Source: Firmicutes bacterium AF25-13AC (GTDB lineage Bacteria; Bacillota; Clostridia; Lachnospirales; Lachnospiraceae). From it: a stretch of 61,051 bases of DNA. Numbering within the stretch: the first letter of the stretch is position 1; each line of letters opens with the position of its first letter. A program made the translations under genes and the position numbers. Below, in pieces: positions 38,276-48,885 of the stretch. Below the pieces are notes generated by a model. That model had not been told where the DNA came from, did no database searches, and saw nothing but the letters and a program-made list of their open reading frames with translations. The stretch lies in assembly GCA_003478935.1 (NCBI GenBank), contig QUFP01000025.1, positions 1-61,051 of the forward strand, read 5' to 3'.

Positions 38276-39859
38276 ATGTTTTACTACAAAAACAAGAATG
38301 ATAAGAAAAAACGCATCCTAGCAGGTGCAGTTGCAGTGATTATCGTATTAGCCATGATTGCCTCTATGGTCGTCTCTGCTTTTGCAGAAGAGACGCAAGG
38401 CCAGGTTCAGGCAAAGTCCTACGATCTGACGTTCAATAAAAAAACAACAGGCGTGTTTGGACGCGGCGTCAGCTATGAGGGAATTAGTCTCGAGGGAAAG
38501 ACGTATGATGAGGCTGTATCAGAGATTAACGAATATGCTAATGATCGTCTGACAAGATACATGCAGTGGGATGTGCTTGGATATAAATATGATTATGATG
38601 GAAGCTCCTTTTCAACTACATGGACAAATCCTGATGTAGTCAGCCAGCTTTCGAATATGACATTAGAGGGAAATCTTGTAGAGCAGTACAAGAAGCAAAA
38701 GGATCTTGATCAAAGCCCGATTGATCTTGATTTACAGTTTACAGTAGATGAAGATGCAGTAAGAAGTACTGTTGCAGAGTACACAAGTCATTTTTATAAG
38801 GATCCTCAGAATGCAACTGTAACGCGTGAAAACGGACAATTCGTTGTAACTGACGGTGTGACTGGAGTTTCTTTTGATACAGATGCTATTGCAGCGGAGC
38901 TGTTGGCAAAGATTGAGGATTTCTCTACTGCTGATTCTATTCAGTATAGTTTTCCATTTACAGAGACACCGCCGACATATGACAGCTCATACTTTAATTT
39001 CTCACCGACCCCACTCGGAAGCTACACAACCACTCGTCTAGGTGATGCACCGAGAACCAATAATATCCGGATATCCGCACAGAACCTGAATGGCAATGTA
39101 ATTTATCCTGGAGAGACTGCTTCAACGCTCAAGATGTTCCATGATGTAACAGAGGAAAATGGCTACCAGATGGGTCTTGGCTATGAACTTGGAAAGGTTG
39201 TGCCTAGTATGGGCGGCGGTATCTGCCAGACAACGACCACATTATATAATGCCGTCATTCGAGCAGAACTTACCGTTGTAAGCAGAAAATCTCATTCCAT
39301 GATCGTCAGCTACGTAGAGCCGGCGCTTGATGCTACCGTGGATTATAAGTCAGGTCTGGATTTTACTTTCACAAACACACTCAATTATCCGATTTACATT
39401 GAATCTTATGTAGACGGAGACAGCGTAACCGTCAACATCTGGGGCGTGGAGGAACGTGCGGCAAACCGTACCATTGCATTCACAAGTACGAGAACAACAG
39501 ATTTTGTATGGAAGGATCCGCTTTACGTTCAAAGAGTGGATGATGTAAACTGTAAGGTTGGTAATGTAAATGTAGCGTATAAGCAGAAGACATTGACCGA
39601 TCCACATCCAGGATTTACCGCACAGTCTTACAAACATGTGTACATTGATGGGGTAGAACAGTCTGTAGAATTGCTAAATACATCTGTCTATGGTCCGGCG
39701 TCTGGTGAACTGATTCATGCATCAGACTGTACCATTCAGGCAAGGCCGAATCCGGTTCCGACTGGTTCTTCCTGGGCAACGCTCCCGAACATTGGCATTG
39801 CGTTTACAATCGATACGTATACGCTTTCAGGTCAGCTGTGGCCGTATTATCCATATTAA
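38276..39859 (+). CDS. YoaR/VanW-family cell-wall protein 1
   Basis: 527 residues. A signal or anchor sequence (residues 15-38, basic start) is followed by a peptidoglycan-binding-like domain (GVSYEGISLEGKTYDEAVSEI). The VanW domain comes next (NGNVIYPGETASTLKMF, MGGGICQTTTTLYNAVIRAEL, HSMIVSYVEPALDATV). A G5-like beta end follows. VanW proteins are accessory to cell-wall processes including glycopeptide resistance clusters, and their enzymatic role is unsettled. The downstream gene is a close paralogue. Confidence 0.88.
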   Translation: MFYYKNKNDKKKRILAGAVAVIIVLAMIASMVVSAFAEETQGQVQAKSYDLTFNKKTTGVFGRGVSYEGISLEGKTYDEAVSEINEYANDRLTRYMQWDVLGYKYDYDGSSFSTTWTNPDVVSQLSNMTLEGNLVEQYKKQKDLDQSPIDLDLQFTVDEDAVRSTVAEYTSHFYKDPQNATVTRENGQFVVTDGVTGVSFDTDAIAAELLAKIEDFSTADSIQYSFPFTETPPTYDSSYFNFSPTPLGSYTTTRLGDAPRTNNIRISAQNLNGNVIYPGETASTLKMFHDVTEENGYQMGLGYELGKVVPSMGGGICQTTTTLYNAVIRAELTVVSRKSHSMIVSYVEPALDATVDYKSGLDFTFTNTLNYPIYIESYVDGDSVTVNIWGVEERAANRTIAFTSTRTTDFVWKDPLYVQRVDDVNCKVGNVNVAYKQKTLTDPHPGFTAQSYKHVYIDGVEQSVELLNTSVYGPASGELIHASDCTIQARPNPVPTGSSWATLPNIGIAFTIDTYTLSGQLWPYYPY

Positions 39860-39889
39860 ATTACGATACGCTAAATAGTAGACTTTTGT

Positions 39890-39920
39890 ACATGCGCCGC
39901 TTATTGCAAGGGGCGCATGT
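39890..39920 (+). other. Stem-loop between VanW paralogues
   Basis: ACATGCGCC / GGCGCATGT, 9-bp perfect stem with a 13-base loop and a short T-stretch. It may be a partial terminator or stability element; the right arm contains an upstream in-frame ATG (39917) that lacks a ribosome site. Confidence 0.5.
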
Positions 39921-39946
39921 TTCTACGTAAGAAGGAGTTTCACAGA

Positions 39947-41488
39947 ATGAGATCATTAAAGGAAATGAAGAAAAAGGCAGCTGCGGCAGCGTTTTTGCTG
40001 CTTGGAGCGGTTGGAGTGGTATCATATGCATCAGAGGCAGATACTGCTAAGACACCATTTGTATTATCGCTCAATACTAGTACGACTGGTGTATTTCCAA
40101 GAGGTGTAAGCTATGAAGGAATAAGCCTTGAGGGAAAAACGCTTGAAGAAGCAAAAAGCGAGATCTCTGATTATATAGAAGACAGGCAGTCACGATATAT
40201 GGTATGGAACATTGTGGGAAATACTTATGAGTACAGTGCGTCCTCCTTCGGCGTAGCATGTACAAATGCAGAGATTGTATCTTCTCTTGACAATTTAACT
40301 ATGAGCGGAAATATCGTAGAGCAGTATAAAAAGCAAAAGGATATGGATGTAAATCCCGTGGATCTTGATCTGCAGTTTTCGCTAGATACGCAGACTCTCC
40401 ATGATACAATAAGTGAATATACATCGACCCTGTCAAGAACAGTATCAAATGCAAGCGTAAAACGTGAGAATGCACAGTTTGTTGTAACAGAGGCAGTAAA
40501 TGGAATTGCGTTTGATACAGAGGCTATTTATAATGAGCTGACAGGCATGATAAATGATTTTTCAACGGCTGATCCTATAAATTATACGTTTCCTTACACG
40601 GAAACACCAGCGACATATACGAGTGCCGATTTTGCATTTAGTGAGCTGCCGCTTGGAAGCTTTTACACAGATGGTCTTGGAGACAAGAACAGACGAAATA
40701 ACATTTCCCGTGCTGCAGAAGGTATGAATGGTCGTATTTTCTATCCGGGCGAAACAATATCTGCACTTGATTTGTACGGTGCAGTTACGACAGAAAATGG
40801 TTACGCAGAGGCACCCGGCTACAATCAGGGAAGGGTAGAGATGGTAGTTGGCGGAGGAGTCTGCCAGGTGACGACTACACTTTATAATGCCGTGCTGCGT
40901 GCTGAGCTTGAGGTTGCGTATCGTAAAAATCATTCGATGATGGTTAACTATGTATATCCAGGCATGGATGCAATGGTAGCGCCGCAGGATAACTCTGATT
41001 TTAAATTTGTAAACAGCTCAAATCATCCGATTTATATTGAAGCATATGTAGTAGACGACCGCATTTGTATCAATATCTGGGGAATTGAGGAGCGTGATGC
41101 AAACCGTTCTGTAAGATTTAGAACAGAGATTTTATCTGTTTCATGGCCAGAGACGCTATACAACATTGTTGTAAATGATAGCGAATGTCAGGTTGGAGAG
41201 GTTCGTGTTAACTATAAGCATAAAGTTGAGGTCGAAGTTCATCCGGCATTGTCGTGCGTATCCTATAAGCAGATCTATATTGACGGACAGCTTGTAGAAG
41301 AAACAGAACTAAATCGTGACACTTATAAGGCTGCATCGGGACTTATTTACCGAGCTTCAGATTGTAATGTCAGTGCATCAGCTCGTCCGGGAAATGCAGG
41401 CGAGGCCATGGTATTTCCATACATCGGCTGGACAATTGATATCTCAGTAACAACGCCTGGCGGAGAAGAGTGGCCATATTATGAATAA
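39947..41488 (+). CDS. YoaR/VanW-family cell-wall protein 2
   Basis: 513 residues, same architecture as its upstream neighbour: signal peptide, GVSYEGISLEGKTLEEAKSEI domain, VanW core (GRIFYPGETISALDLY, VGGGVCQVTTTLYNAVLRAEL, HSMMVNYVYPGMDAMV) and a beta-rich tail. Clearly a tandem duplication. The ATG at 39947 follows GAAGGAG and is preferred to 39917. The stop overlaps an ATG (41481) upstream of the next gene. Confidence 0.88.
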   Translation: MRSLKEMKKKAAAAAFLLLGAVGVVSYASEADTAKTPFVLSLNTSTTGVFPRGVSYEGISLEGKTLEEAKSEISDYIEDRQSRYMVWNIVGNTYEYSASSFGVACTNAEIVSSLDNLTMSGNIVEQYKKQKDMDVNPVDLDLQFSLDTQTLHDTISEYTSTLSRTVSNASVKRENAQFVVTEAVNGIAFDTEAIYNELTGMINDFSTADPINYTFPYTETPATYTSADFAFSELPLGSFYTDGLGDKNRRNNISRAAEGMNGRIFYPGETISALDLYGAVTTENGYAEAPGYNQGRVEMVVGGGVCQVTTTLYNAVLRAELEVAYRKNHSMMVNYVYPGMDAMVAPQDNSDFKFVNSSNHPIYIEAYVVDDRICINIWGIEERDANRSVRFRTEILSVSWPETLYNIVVNDSECQVGEVRVNYKHKVEVEVHPALSCVSYKQIYIDGQLVEETELNRDTYKAASGLIYRASDCNVSASARPGNAGEAMVFPYIGWTIDISVTTPGGEEWPYYE

Positions 41489-41504
41489 CAGAAAGGGCAA
41501 AAAT

Positions 41505-42493
41505 ATGCGAACAGGAAGATATTCGTATAATGCGCAGCAAAGAAGCATTGTACGGCCAATTAAAAGAGTGCAAAAGTTAGCAGAAGGCTTTGCACAAAAT
41601 TATGATTGCGCAGTGATTTGCCATGAAAAAAAGGAGATTGTCTCAGAAGCATGATGACAGTTTCGGCAAAAGAGGATATCGCACTTGCATTTTACAGAGC
41701 ATGCAATACAGTTTTTGCGCAGCGTGGATGTACGAAACTTGTAAATGTCAGTTTTCTTTGGCCGGAAGACAGCGAAGAAGCATTTATGGCAGAGTTAACT
41801 GGGTATATAGCTGCCTTGTGTCAGAAAGAAGCAGTCAAGCTTGGCTTAGTGACAGCAAGCGTCAGCAGCTTCGTGCAAAAGGCAGTCATATCAGTTACAG
41901 CAGTTGGATATGCTAACGCTGACTTCACAGATAATGACGGCAAAAATCAGAACAAAACACTTCAGGCAGGAAGTACACTTTGCATGGCAGGTCATGCGGG
42001 AATGGCGGGAATTGGACTGCTTGCGGCTTACGGAGAAGACGCACTGATAAAGCAGTATACGCAGGGCTTTATACGTCAGGCACAGCAGTTTTTGGACACA
42101 CTTAGTATTCGTCCTGTAAAAGAAGCACTTGATGATATTGATGCTTGTATATATCCAATTCAGGAGGGCGGTGTTTTAAACGCACTTTGGAATTATGCAG
42201 ATGGTATTGGTGCAGGACTCGACATAGACATGCGAAAGATTCCTATTCGTCAGGAATCAGTTGAAATCAGTGAGTTTTATGGTATAAATCCTTATCTGCT
42301 GATGGGAGATGGTGCTTGTCTTATATCTTCAATGCAGCCAGAAAAGGTGTGTGCAGCACTTGCAAAAGCAGGAGTTAGCTGCGTTGTAATTGGTCAGGTA
42401 ACAAAAGAAAACGCACGTGTGATTCGCAGAGATGATGAAGTAAGATATCTTGATAAACCTGCACAGGATGAGCTTGTGCGTATTAGAAAGTAA
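41505..42493 (+). CDS. AIR-synthase-related protein (HypE/ThiL-like), frameshifted
   Basis: About 329 residues after repair. The first part (MRTGRYSYNAQQRSIVRPIKR to IVSEA, about 50 residues) ends at 41654 and the second frame opens at 41651. A one-base loss near 41649 splits what reads as one AIR-synthase-like chain. The second part has the PurM-like pattern: SAKEDIALAFYRACNTVFAQRG, AGHAGMAGIGLLA, EGGVLNALWNYADGIGAGLDID, MGDGACLISSM. Members bind ATP and act in small-molecule or hydrogenase-maturation steps; the substrate is unknown. AAAGGG precedes ATG 41505. Confidence 0.72.
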
Positions 42494-42510
42494 GAAGAAA
42501 GGCAAATGGT

Positions 42511-43020
42511 ATGAACGTAGTATTATTAGAGCCGGAGATTCCGGCAAATACAGGAAATATTGGAAGAACATGTGTGGCAACAGGAACAACACTTCACCTG
42601 ATTAAGCCGCTTGGTTTTTCACTCGATGAGAAAGCGTTAAAAAGAGCAGGTCTTGATTACTGGCAGCATCTCGATGTGCGCGTTTATGAAAATTTCAATG
42701 ATTTTCTCGAGAAGAATCCAGATGCATCTAAAAAGCTGTATTTAGCAACAACAAAAGGACATCACGTATATAGTGATGCCCAGTATGATGAGGATGCGTA
42801 TCTGATGTTTGGAAAGGAGAGTGCTGGAATCCCGGAAGAGATTTTGCTTGACTATGAAGACCAGTGTTTCCGTATTCCAATGAATCCACAGATTCGTTCC
42901 TTGAATTTATCAAATTCTGTTGCGATTGTGCTGTATGAGGCACTTCGCCAGAATCATTTTGCCAGTATGCAGTTAAATGGTGAGCTTCATCGTCTGCACT
43001 GGAATCATCCAAACGAGTAA
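42511..43020 (+). CDS. trmL: tRNA (cytidine(34)-2'-O)-methyltransferase
   Basis: 169-residue SPOUT methyltransferase that 2'-O-methylates the wobble base of tRNA-Leu isoacceptors. Motifs are EPEIPANTGNIGRTC near the start, LHLIKPLGF, DYWQHLDV, FGKESAGIPEE and IPMNPQIRSLNLSNSVAIVLYEA (the knot). It starts 17 bases after the AIR-synthase-like gene, probably one operon. Confidence 0.94.
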   Translation: MNVVLLEPEIPANTGNIGRTCVATGTTLHLIKPLGFSLDEKALKRAGLDYWQHLDVRVYENFNDFLEKNPDASKKLYLATTKGHHVYSDAQYDEDAYLMFGKESAGIPEEILLDYEDQCFRIPMNPQIRSLNLSNSVAIVLYEALRQNHFASMQLNGELHRLHWNHPNE

Positions 43021-43025
43021 AAACA

Positions 43026-43784
43026 TTATTCGCTTTTTGAGGGTTTTGTTTGAAATTTGTAGCCGACTCCCCATACGGTAGCGATAGACCAGCTGTTTTT
43101 GCCTGGAAGCTTTGCGCGCAGGCGTTTAATATGGACATCTACCGTGCGGGTATCGCCTACATACTCATAGCCCCACACATGATCAAGAAGCTGTTCTCTT
43201 GTAAAAACCTGATTTGGTGAGGAGGCTAAAAAATATAAAAGCTCTAGTTCGCGCGGCGGCATTTCAATTGTAGCACCGCGGTAGCTGACCGAATAATTGG
43301 TCAGATTGATAACAAGGCCAGGGAATGTAATACATTTGGCTGAAGAATCGCTGTCAGCTGACGGTGATGTGCCAGACAATGTAGAGAAGTCTGGTATGTT
43401 TGAATGGGAACGGCGGACAATTGCACGGATACGAGCAATAAGCTCACGTGAATCAAAGTCTTTTGTCATAAAATCATCACATCCAATTTCAAGAGAAAGC
43501 ACCTTATCGACGATATTATCATCATTAGACAGCATTAAAATCGGAATATTGCAGGCATTGTGAAATTCACGGCACAAATCAAGACTATTCATAGTTGGAA
43601 TCTGACGGTCTACCAGCAAAATATGCGGCTGAAAGGAAAGCAGATTTTTTCTTGCATCAGTTTTATTGTTAACTGTGACTGTTTCATATGCATTTTCTGT
43701 CAGGCACAAGATGAGCTTTTTAATCATCTCATCATCCTGACTGGCAATTAAGACACGAATAATGTCGAATTCATGGTTGATCAT
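43026..43784 (-). CDS. OmpR-family response regulator, orphan
   Basis: 252 residues. The receiver domain has a variant N-terminus (VLIASQDDEMIKK), phospho-Asp in LLVDRQIP, and Lys in FMTKDF. The winged-helix output follows (PPRELELLYFLASSPNQVFTREQLLDHVWGY, RTVDVHIKRLR, WGVGYKF). There is no kinase gene nearby. It lies between convergent trmL and the same-strand mutS2, so it may be transcribed with mutS2 upstream. Confidence 0.9.
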   Translation of the reverse strand: MINHEFDIIRVLIASQDDEMIKKLILCLTENAYETVTVNNKTDARKNLLSFQPHILLVDRQIPTMNSLDLCREFHNACNIPILMLSNDDNIVDKVLSLEIGCDDFMTKDFDSRELIARIRAIVRRSHSNIPDFSTLSGTSPSADSDSSAKCITFPGLVINLTNYSVSYRGATIEMPPRELELLYFLASSPNQVFTREQLLDHVWGYEYVGDTRTVDVHIKRLRAKLPGKNSWSIATVWGVGYKFQTKPSKSE

Positions 43785-43805
43785 ATTTATTCCCCTCTCT
43801 TTTTC

Positions 43806-46204
43806 TTACTTAAAAGTAACAATGGTAACACCACTGTCGCCCTCACCAAATTCCCCTAAATGGAAGGACTTTACATATTTGAGCTTGCGCAGATGCTGAT
43901 GAACACCATTTCTAAGGGCACCTGTACCGCGTCCGTGTACGACACGAACCTTTTCAAGATGTGCCAGATAAGCATCATCGAGATATTTGTCGAGTTCTGG
44001 AATTGCCTCATCAACTGTTTTTCCAATCAGATTAATTTCAGGAGAAACAGTGGCAGATTTTGACATACGAATCTTGCCGCTTCCATTGCCCTTTTGTTTT
44101 GTGCGCATTGCAGGTACGCCATCACCAGAAATAGTCTGCTCATCAATCAGCTCCAAATCATTAATATTGACCTGAGAACGAAGAATACCCATCTGGACAA
44201 ATAAATCTCCTCTTGCATTTGGAAGAGAACTTACAATACCACGAAGATTAAGTGAAACTACCTTAACGGCATCACCAAGCTTAAGCTTTTTAGCATCTGG
44301 CTTTTTAGATGGAGAAGCCTTTGGCTGTGAAATCTGTGCCTTTGATGCTGTCTTGTCAAGCTTAGTACGAAGCTTAGTACGCTCTTCCTCAAGAAGACGG
44401 CTAACCTCGCCTCCATCAGTCTTTTTGTTGATAATTCGTATAGTCTCATCAGCGTAATCTTTGGCATCCTGAAGAACCTTGCGTGCTTTTTCGTTGGCAT
44501 CCTGTAAGATTTTTGCCTTTTGCTGCTCAAGCTTTTCTTTCTGGGCAGAAAGCTGCTTCTTAAGAGACTCCATTTCCTCTTTATAAGCCGCAATTTGTTC
44601 CTTATCCTGCTCCATTTGGACACGTGAAGCCTCAAGGTTAGAGATTACATCCTCAAAGCTCTCATCCTGACTGTCTATATGCTTTTTAGCATCGTCAATA
44701 ATAAATTCTGGAAGACCAAGCTTTCTTGAAATTGCAAAAGCGTTACTCTTTCCTGGAATGCCGACTAACAGACGGTATGTCGGACGAAGTGTTTCCACGT
44801 TAAATTCACAGCTGGCATTTTCGACACCAGGAGTGGAAAGAGCAAAAAGCTTTAATTCGCTGTAATGTGTGGTTGCCATTGTGCGAACTTTCATGTTGTG
44901 AAGGAAGGATAAAATTGCCATTGCAAGTGCGGCACCCTCAACAGGGTCTGTACCAGCACCAAGCTCATCAAACAGAACCAGAGAATCCTTATCAGCCTTG
45001 TCTAAGAATTTAACGGTGTTTGTCATATGAGATGAGAAGGTACTTAAATTCTGCTCAATGCTCTGCTCATCGCCAATGTCTGCGTAAACCTCAGTAAAGA
45101 CGCTTAGAGTTGTTCCCTCAGCAGCTGGTACGTGAAGTCCGGCAAGACCCATAAGTGTCAGAAGACCAACTGTCTTTAATGAAACAGTCTTACCACCAGT
45201 ATTTGGTCCGGTAACGATCAGAAGATCAAAGTTCTCACCGAGCGTAAGTGTAATAGGCACAACGCGGTGCGGATCAAGAAGCGGATGACGTGCATTTTTC
45301 AGGCGGATGATGCCATCTTTATTTAATCTTGGCTCACAGCCGCGGTAATGGCGGGAGAGAGTAGCCTTTGCAAAGATAAAATCAAGCTCTCCGATAAGTT
45401 CAAGATCAAGTGTCAGCTCATCTAAATGATCACATGTCTGATTGCTTAGAGCTGCAAGAACAGCCTCGATTTCCTTTTGTTCACGGATCTCCAATTCGCG
45501 AAGCTCATTATTCAGTTTTACAACGCTTAATGGCTCGACAAAAATGGTAGAACCACTAGAGCTTTGGTCATGTACCATTCCTGGCACGTTGGATTTGTGC
45601 TCAGCCTTTACAGGTACACAGTAACGGCCATTTCTCATTGTGATAACGCCATCCTGCAGATAAGTACGTGAGTTTACAACAAGACTGTTTAACTGCGTGC
45701 GGATCTTCTCGGCAGCAGTTTTCATGGCACGGCGCACAGAGCGAAGTCCGTTGCTTGCATCATCAGCGATCTCCTCCTCAGAGAGGATACAGCGGTCAAT
45801 TTCCTTTGCAAGAGAAACGACAGGTGCAAGCTCACGAAACATTGCGTCAAGTGCATCGTCCTCCTCGCCAGGTTCATGGTCGCGCTTGCCATAGTCGCTT
45901 GCGCGAAGTGCAACGCGAAGAAGTGCGCTTACACGCAAAAGCTCAGCGATGCTTAATGATGAGCCAACCTTCAAACGAAGAAGTGAGTCGCGAATATCCT
46001 TTGCACCAGAAAAGGAGATGCTTCCCTTTCGAAGATGCGTGCTAGTGCATCGCTTGTCTGCGCCTGCGCAGTTTTGATCTCTTGAAGATCATTCATCGGA
46101 ACGAGTTCGCGACAGCGCTTTTTGCCCATTGAGGTAGATGCATATTCCTCAAGCTGGGCGATTATTTTTGTATATTCAAGTGTTGATAAAGCTTTTTGAT
46201 TCAT
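43806..46204 (-). CDS. mutS2: MutS2 endonuclease/ATPase, frameshifted
   Basis: About 799 residues after repair, full length. It suppresses recombination and rescues collided ribosomes. The N-terminal 77 codons (TLEYTKIIAQLEEYA) end at 45971 and the main frame starts there. One lost base near 46030 (TTCCGA read as TTCGA) restores RKGSISFSGAKDIRDSLLRLKVG. Walker A is GPNTGGKT, Walker B LVLFDELGAGTDP. A long coiled coil follows, then the KOW-like segment, and a C-terminal Smr domain (IDLx-type LIGKTVDEAIPELD, VRVVHGRGTGALR). Confidence 0.93.
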
Positions 46205-46236
46205 AAATTTTTCCCCTTAATAAAAAATACAATAGA

Positions 46237-46265
46237 AGTATAATAAAAAATACAATAAAGTGCAA
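46237..46265 (-). promoter_or_regulatory. Promoter of mutS2
   Basis: TTGCAC, 17-bp spacer, TATACT on the minus strand (-35 at 46260-46265, -10 at 46237-46242). Confidence 0.75.
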
Positions 46266-46350
46266 GAAACTTTCGCTGATTCTGGTGTGTTACAGTTTAC
46301 AGGCAACTTCAGTATACTACAGAGGAAAAAGAAAAACCACAGTTTTTTTA

Positions 46351-46416
46351 CTTGTAAAAGCATTTACAAGCATTGCGAAGTTGTTTATAATAAGATAAAA
46401 GGGGGATAATCCCCTT
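46351..46416 (+). promoter_or_regulatory. yhaM promoter with palindrome and 5' hairpin
   Basis: TTTACA (46363-46368), 17-bp spacer, TATAAT (46386-46391). The -35 lies in a perfect inverted repeat CTTGTAAA-AGCA-TTTACAAG (46351-46370), a strong operator candidate. The message would begin with an AAGGGG/CCCCTT hairpin (46399-46416). Confidence 0.75.
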
Positions 46417-46452
46417 AAATAAGTATCAAAAAAGTGAGAGAGGTAAAAGATT

Positions 46453-47390
46453 ATGAAATATATTCAGGAGCTGCGTGAGGGAGAACGCCTGTCGCAGATT
46501 TTTTTCTGTAAAAATAAAACGATTGCAACGACAAAGGCAGGAAAGACATATTATTCGCTGACTTTGCAGGATAAGACAGGTGTGCTTGATGGCAAGGTAT
46601 GGGAGCTGTCTGGTGCAATTGAGCATTTTGAAAATCTTGACTTTATTAAAATTGATGGCGATGTCACTCTGTTAATGGCAGTCTGCAGTTAAATTGCCGC
46701 CGCATTCGCAAGGCAAAAGAGGGCGAATATGATCAGAAGGATTATTTCCCAGTTTCTGAAAAAGATCCGGCTGTAATGTTTAAGGAGCTTGATGGCTTTA
46801 TTCAGAAGGTTAAGGAGCCGCATCTGCATGCGCTTCTTTTGAGCTTTTTTGGCGATAAGGAGTTTGCAAAGAATTTCTGTCAGCATTCAGCAGCAAAGTC
46901 TGTTCATCATGGCTTTATCGGTGGTCTTCTTGAGCATACTTTGTCTGTTACTAAGATTTGTGATTTCTTCTGCACGCTTTACCCAATGATCAATCGTGAT
47001 CTGCTTTTGACTGCAGCTATGTTCCATGATATTGGAAAGGTGAATGAGCTGTCTGATTTTCCAGAAAATGATTACACAGATGATGGTCAGTTGCTTGGTC
47101 ACATTGTAATGGGCGTTGAAATGATTGGAAGTCATATCCGTGAGATTCCGGGCTTCCCACCAGTATTAGCATCTGAGTTAAAGCATTGTATTTTAGCACA
47201 TCACGGTGAGTTTGAGTATGGTTCACCGAAAAAGCCTGCTATCATTGAGGCAGCGGCGCTTAACTTTGCAGATAATGCAGATGCAAAGCTTGAAATTATG
47301 AAAGAGCAGCTTGCATCAGCAACACCAGGTGAGTGGATTGGATTTAACCGTTTAATGGACAGCAATATTAAGAAAACAGTATTGCAGTAA
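46453..47390 (+). CDS. YhaM-like 3'-5' exoribonuclease (OB + HD), frameshifted
   Basis: About 312 residues after repair. The N-terminal OB fold (GERLSQIFFCKNKTIATTKAGKTYYSLTL) is followed by an HD domain: AAKSVHHGFIGGLLEHTLSV, AMFHDIGKVNE, ILAHHGEFEYGSPKKP. The family degrades RNA (and DNA) 3' to 5' with metal ions. The frame is lost near 46672: CTGTTAATGG should read CTGTTTAATGG, restoring TLFNGSLQLNCRRIRKAKEG. The intact second half supports a technical cause. Confidence 0.9.
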
Positions 47391-47412
47391 CAAGAAAAAG
47401 AGTTGGAGAAGT

Positions 47413-48846
47413 ATGGAAGTGAAAAAAAATCAGGATTACATTGTAACAATCGAAGATTTAAGTGTGGAAGGTGAAGGCATCGGCAAGATAAGCGAGGGTG
47501 AGCTTGGCAATGAGAATGGATTTCCTCTGTTTATCAAGGATACGGTAATTGGAGATGTTGCAAAGGTCCGTGTCATTAAGGCCAAAAAGAATTATGGCTA
47601 TGGACGCCTGATGGAAATCATCACGCCATCGCCAAATCGTGTAAAGCCGCTGTGTCCTGTCGCGCGTCAGTGCGGCGGCTGCACGCTCCAATGTATGACT
47701 TATGAGGAACAGCTAAAGTTCAAGCGCCGTAAAGTCGAGAATAATCTGCGACGCATTGGAGGATTAAAGGATATTGAAGTGCCAATGACGCTTGGCATGG
47801 AAAAGCCGTGGCGTTATCGCAATAAAGCACAGGTGCCATTTGGTTTTGATAAGGAAGGCATTTGCGCTGGATTTTATGCAGGACGTACTCACACTATTAT
47901 TGACAGTGAGGATTGTCTGATCGCACCAGAAATCAATCAGACTATTATACGAGAGATCAAGTCATTCATGGAGGAGTATCACGTTGCACCATATGATGAA
48001 GAACGTGGTACAGGAATTGTGCGTCATGCGCTGATTAGAGTGGGCTTTCATACAGGACAGATTCTTGTATGTCTCGTCATCAATGCCGACAGTCTGCCTC
48101 ATGCTGACAAGCTTACAGAGCGTTTGATAAAGATACAGGGTATGACATCTGTATGTTTAAATATCAATAAGAAAAAGACAAATGTAATTCTTGGCGAAAA
48201 AGTTGTCAATTTATTTGGACCAGGATATTTAGAGGATAAGATTGGTGAAGTAACATTCCAAATTTCACCGCAGAGCTTCTTTCAGGTAAATCCGTCCCAG
48301 ACAGAGGTGCTCTACAAAAAAGCACTCGAATTTGCCGGTCTTACCGGACAGGAAACAGTGTGGGATTTGTATTGCGGCATTGGAACGATCTCACTGTTTT
48401 TGGCACGCAGTGCAAAGAAGGTTTACGGAGTAGAGATTATTCCGGCAGCCATTGAAGATGCACGTGGAAACGCAGCGCGAAATGGTCTTGACAATACGGA
48501 GTTCTTTGTTGGAAAGGCAGAAGAAGTGCTGCCAGAATGGTACGAAAAGCGTGACAGCAAAGAAGAACGCCATGCAGACGTTATCGTCGTAGATCCTCCG
48601 AGAAAAGGCTGTGACAGCGTACTTTTAGACACCATCACAGCTATGCATCCAGACCGCATCGTGTATGTAAGCTGCGACAGTGCAACACTTGCTAGAGACT
48701 TAAAGTATCTGACCGAAAAAGTGTGCAACGAAGGTAAAGAAAGCGAGTACCGCTATCAGGTAGAAAAGGTACAGCCAGTCGATATGTTCCCGTGGAGTGC
48801 ACATGTGGAGACGGTTGTTCTGTTGTCAAAACTGCAGCAGAAATAA
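47413..48846 (+). CDS. rlmD: 23S rRNA (uracil-C5)-methyltransferase, RlmD family
   Basis: 477 residues. An N-terminal TRAM RNA-binding domain (YIVTIEDLSVEGEGIGKI) is followed by the Fe-S cysteines CPVARQCGGCTLQC. The S-adenosylmethionine fold has DLYCGIGTISLFLA, and the catalytic region has VDPPRKGCD and VSCDSATLARDL. Family members modify U747 or U1939 of 23S rRNA or tRNA; the exact site is not decidable here. Its ATG follows GTTGGAGAAG, 22 bases after the yhaM-like gene, probably one operon. Confidence 0.92.
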   Translation: MEVKKNQDYIVTIEDLSVEGEGIGKISEGELGNENGFPLFIKDTVIGDVAKVRVIKAKKNYGYGRLMEIITPSPNRVKPLCPVARQCGGCTLQCMTYEEQLKFKRRKVENNLRRIGGLKDIEVPMTLGMEKPWRYRNKAQVPFGFDKEGICAGFYAGRTHTIIDSEDCLIAPEINQTIIREIKSFMEEYHVAPYDEERGTGIVRHALIRVGFHTGQILVCLVINADSLPHADKLTERLIKIQGMTSVCLNINKKKTNVILGEKVVNLFGPGYLEDKIGEVTFQISPQSFFQVNPSQTEVLYKKALEFAGLTGQETVWDLYCGIGTISLFLARSAKKVYGVEIIPAAIEDARGNAARNGLDNTEFFVGKAEEVLPEWYEKRDSKEERHADVIVVDPPRKGCDSVLLDTITAMHPDRIVYVSCDSATLARDLKYLTEKVCNEGKESEYRYQVEKVQPVDMFPWSAHVETVVLLSKLQQK

Positions 48847-48885
48847 AAAGAGTCTGATAGAGCGGGATTTGACGGAGGTAATGAA

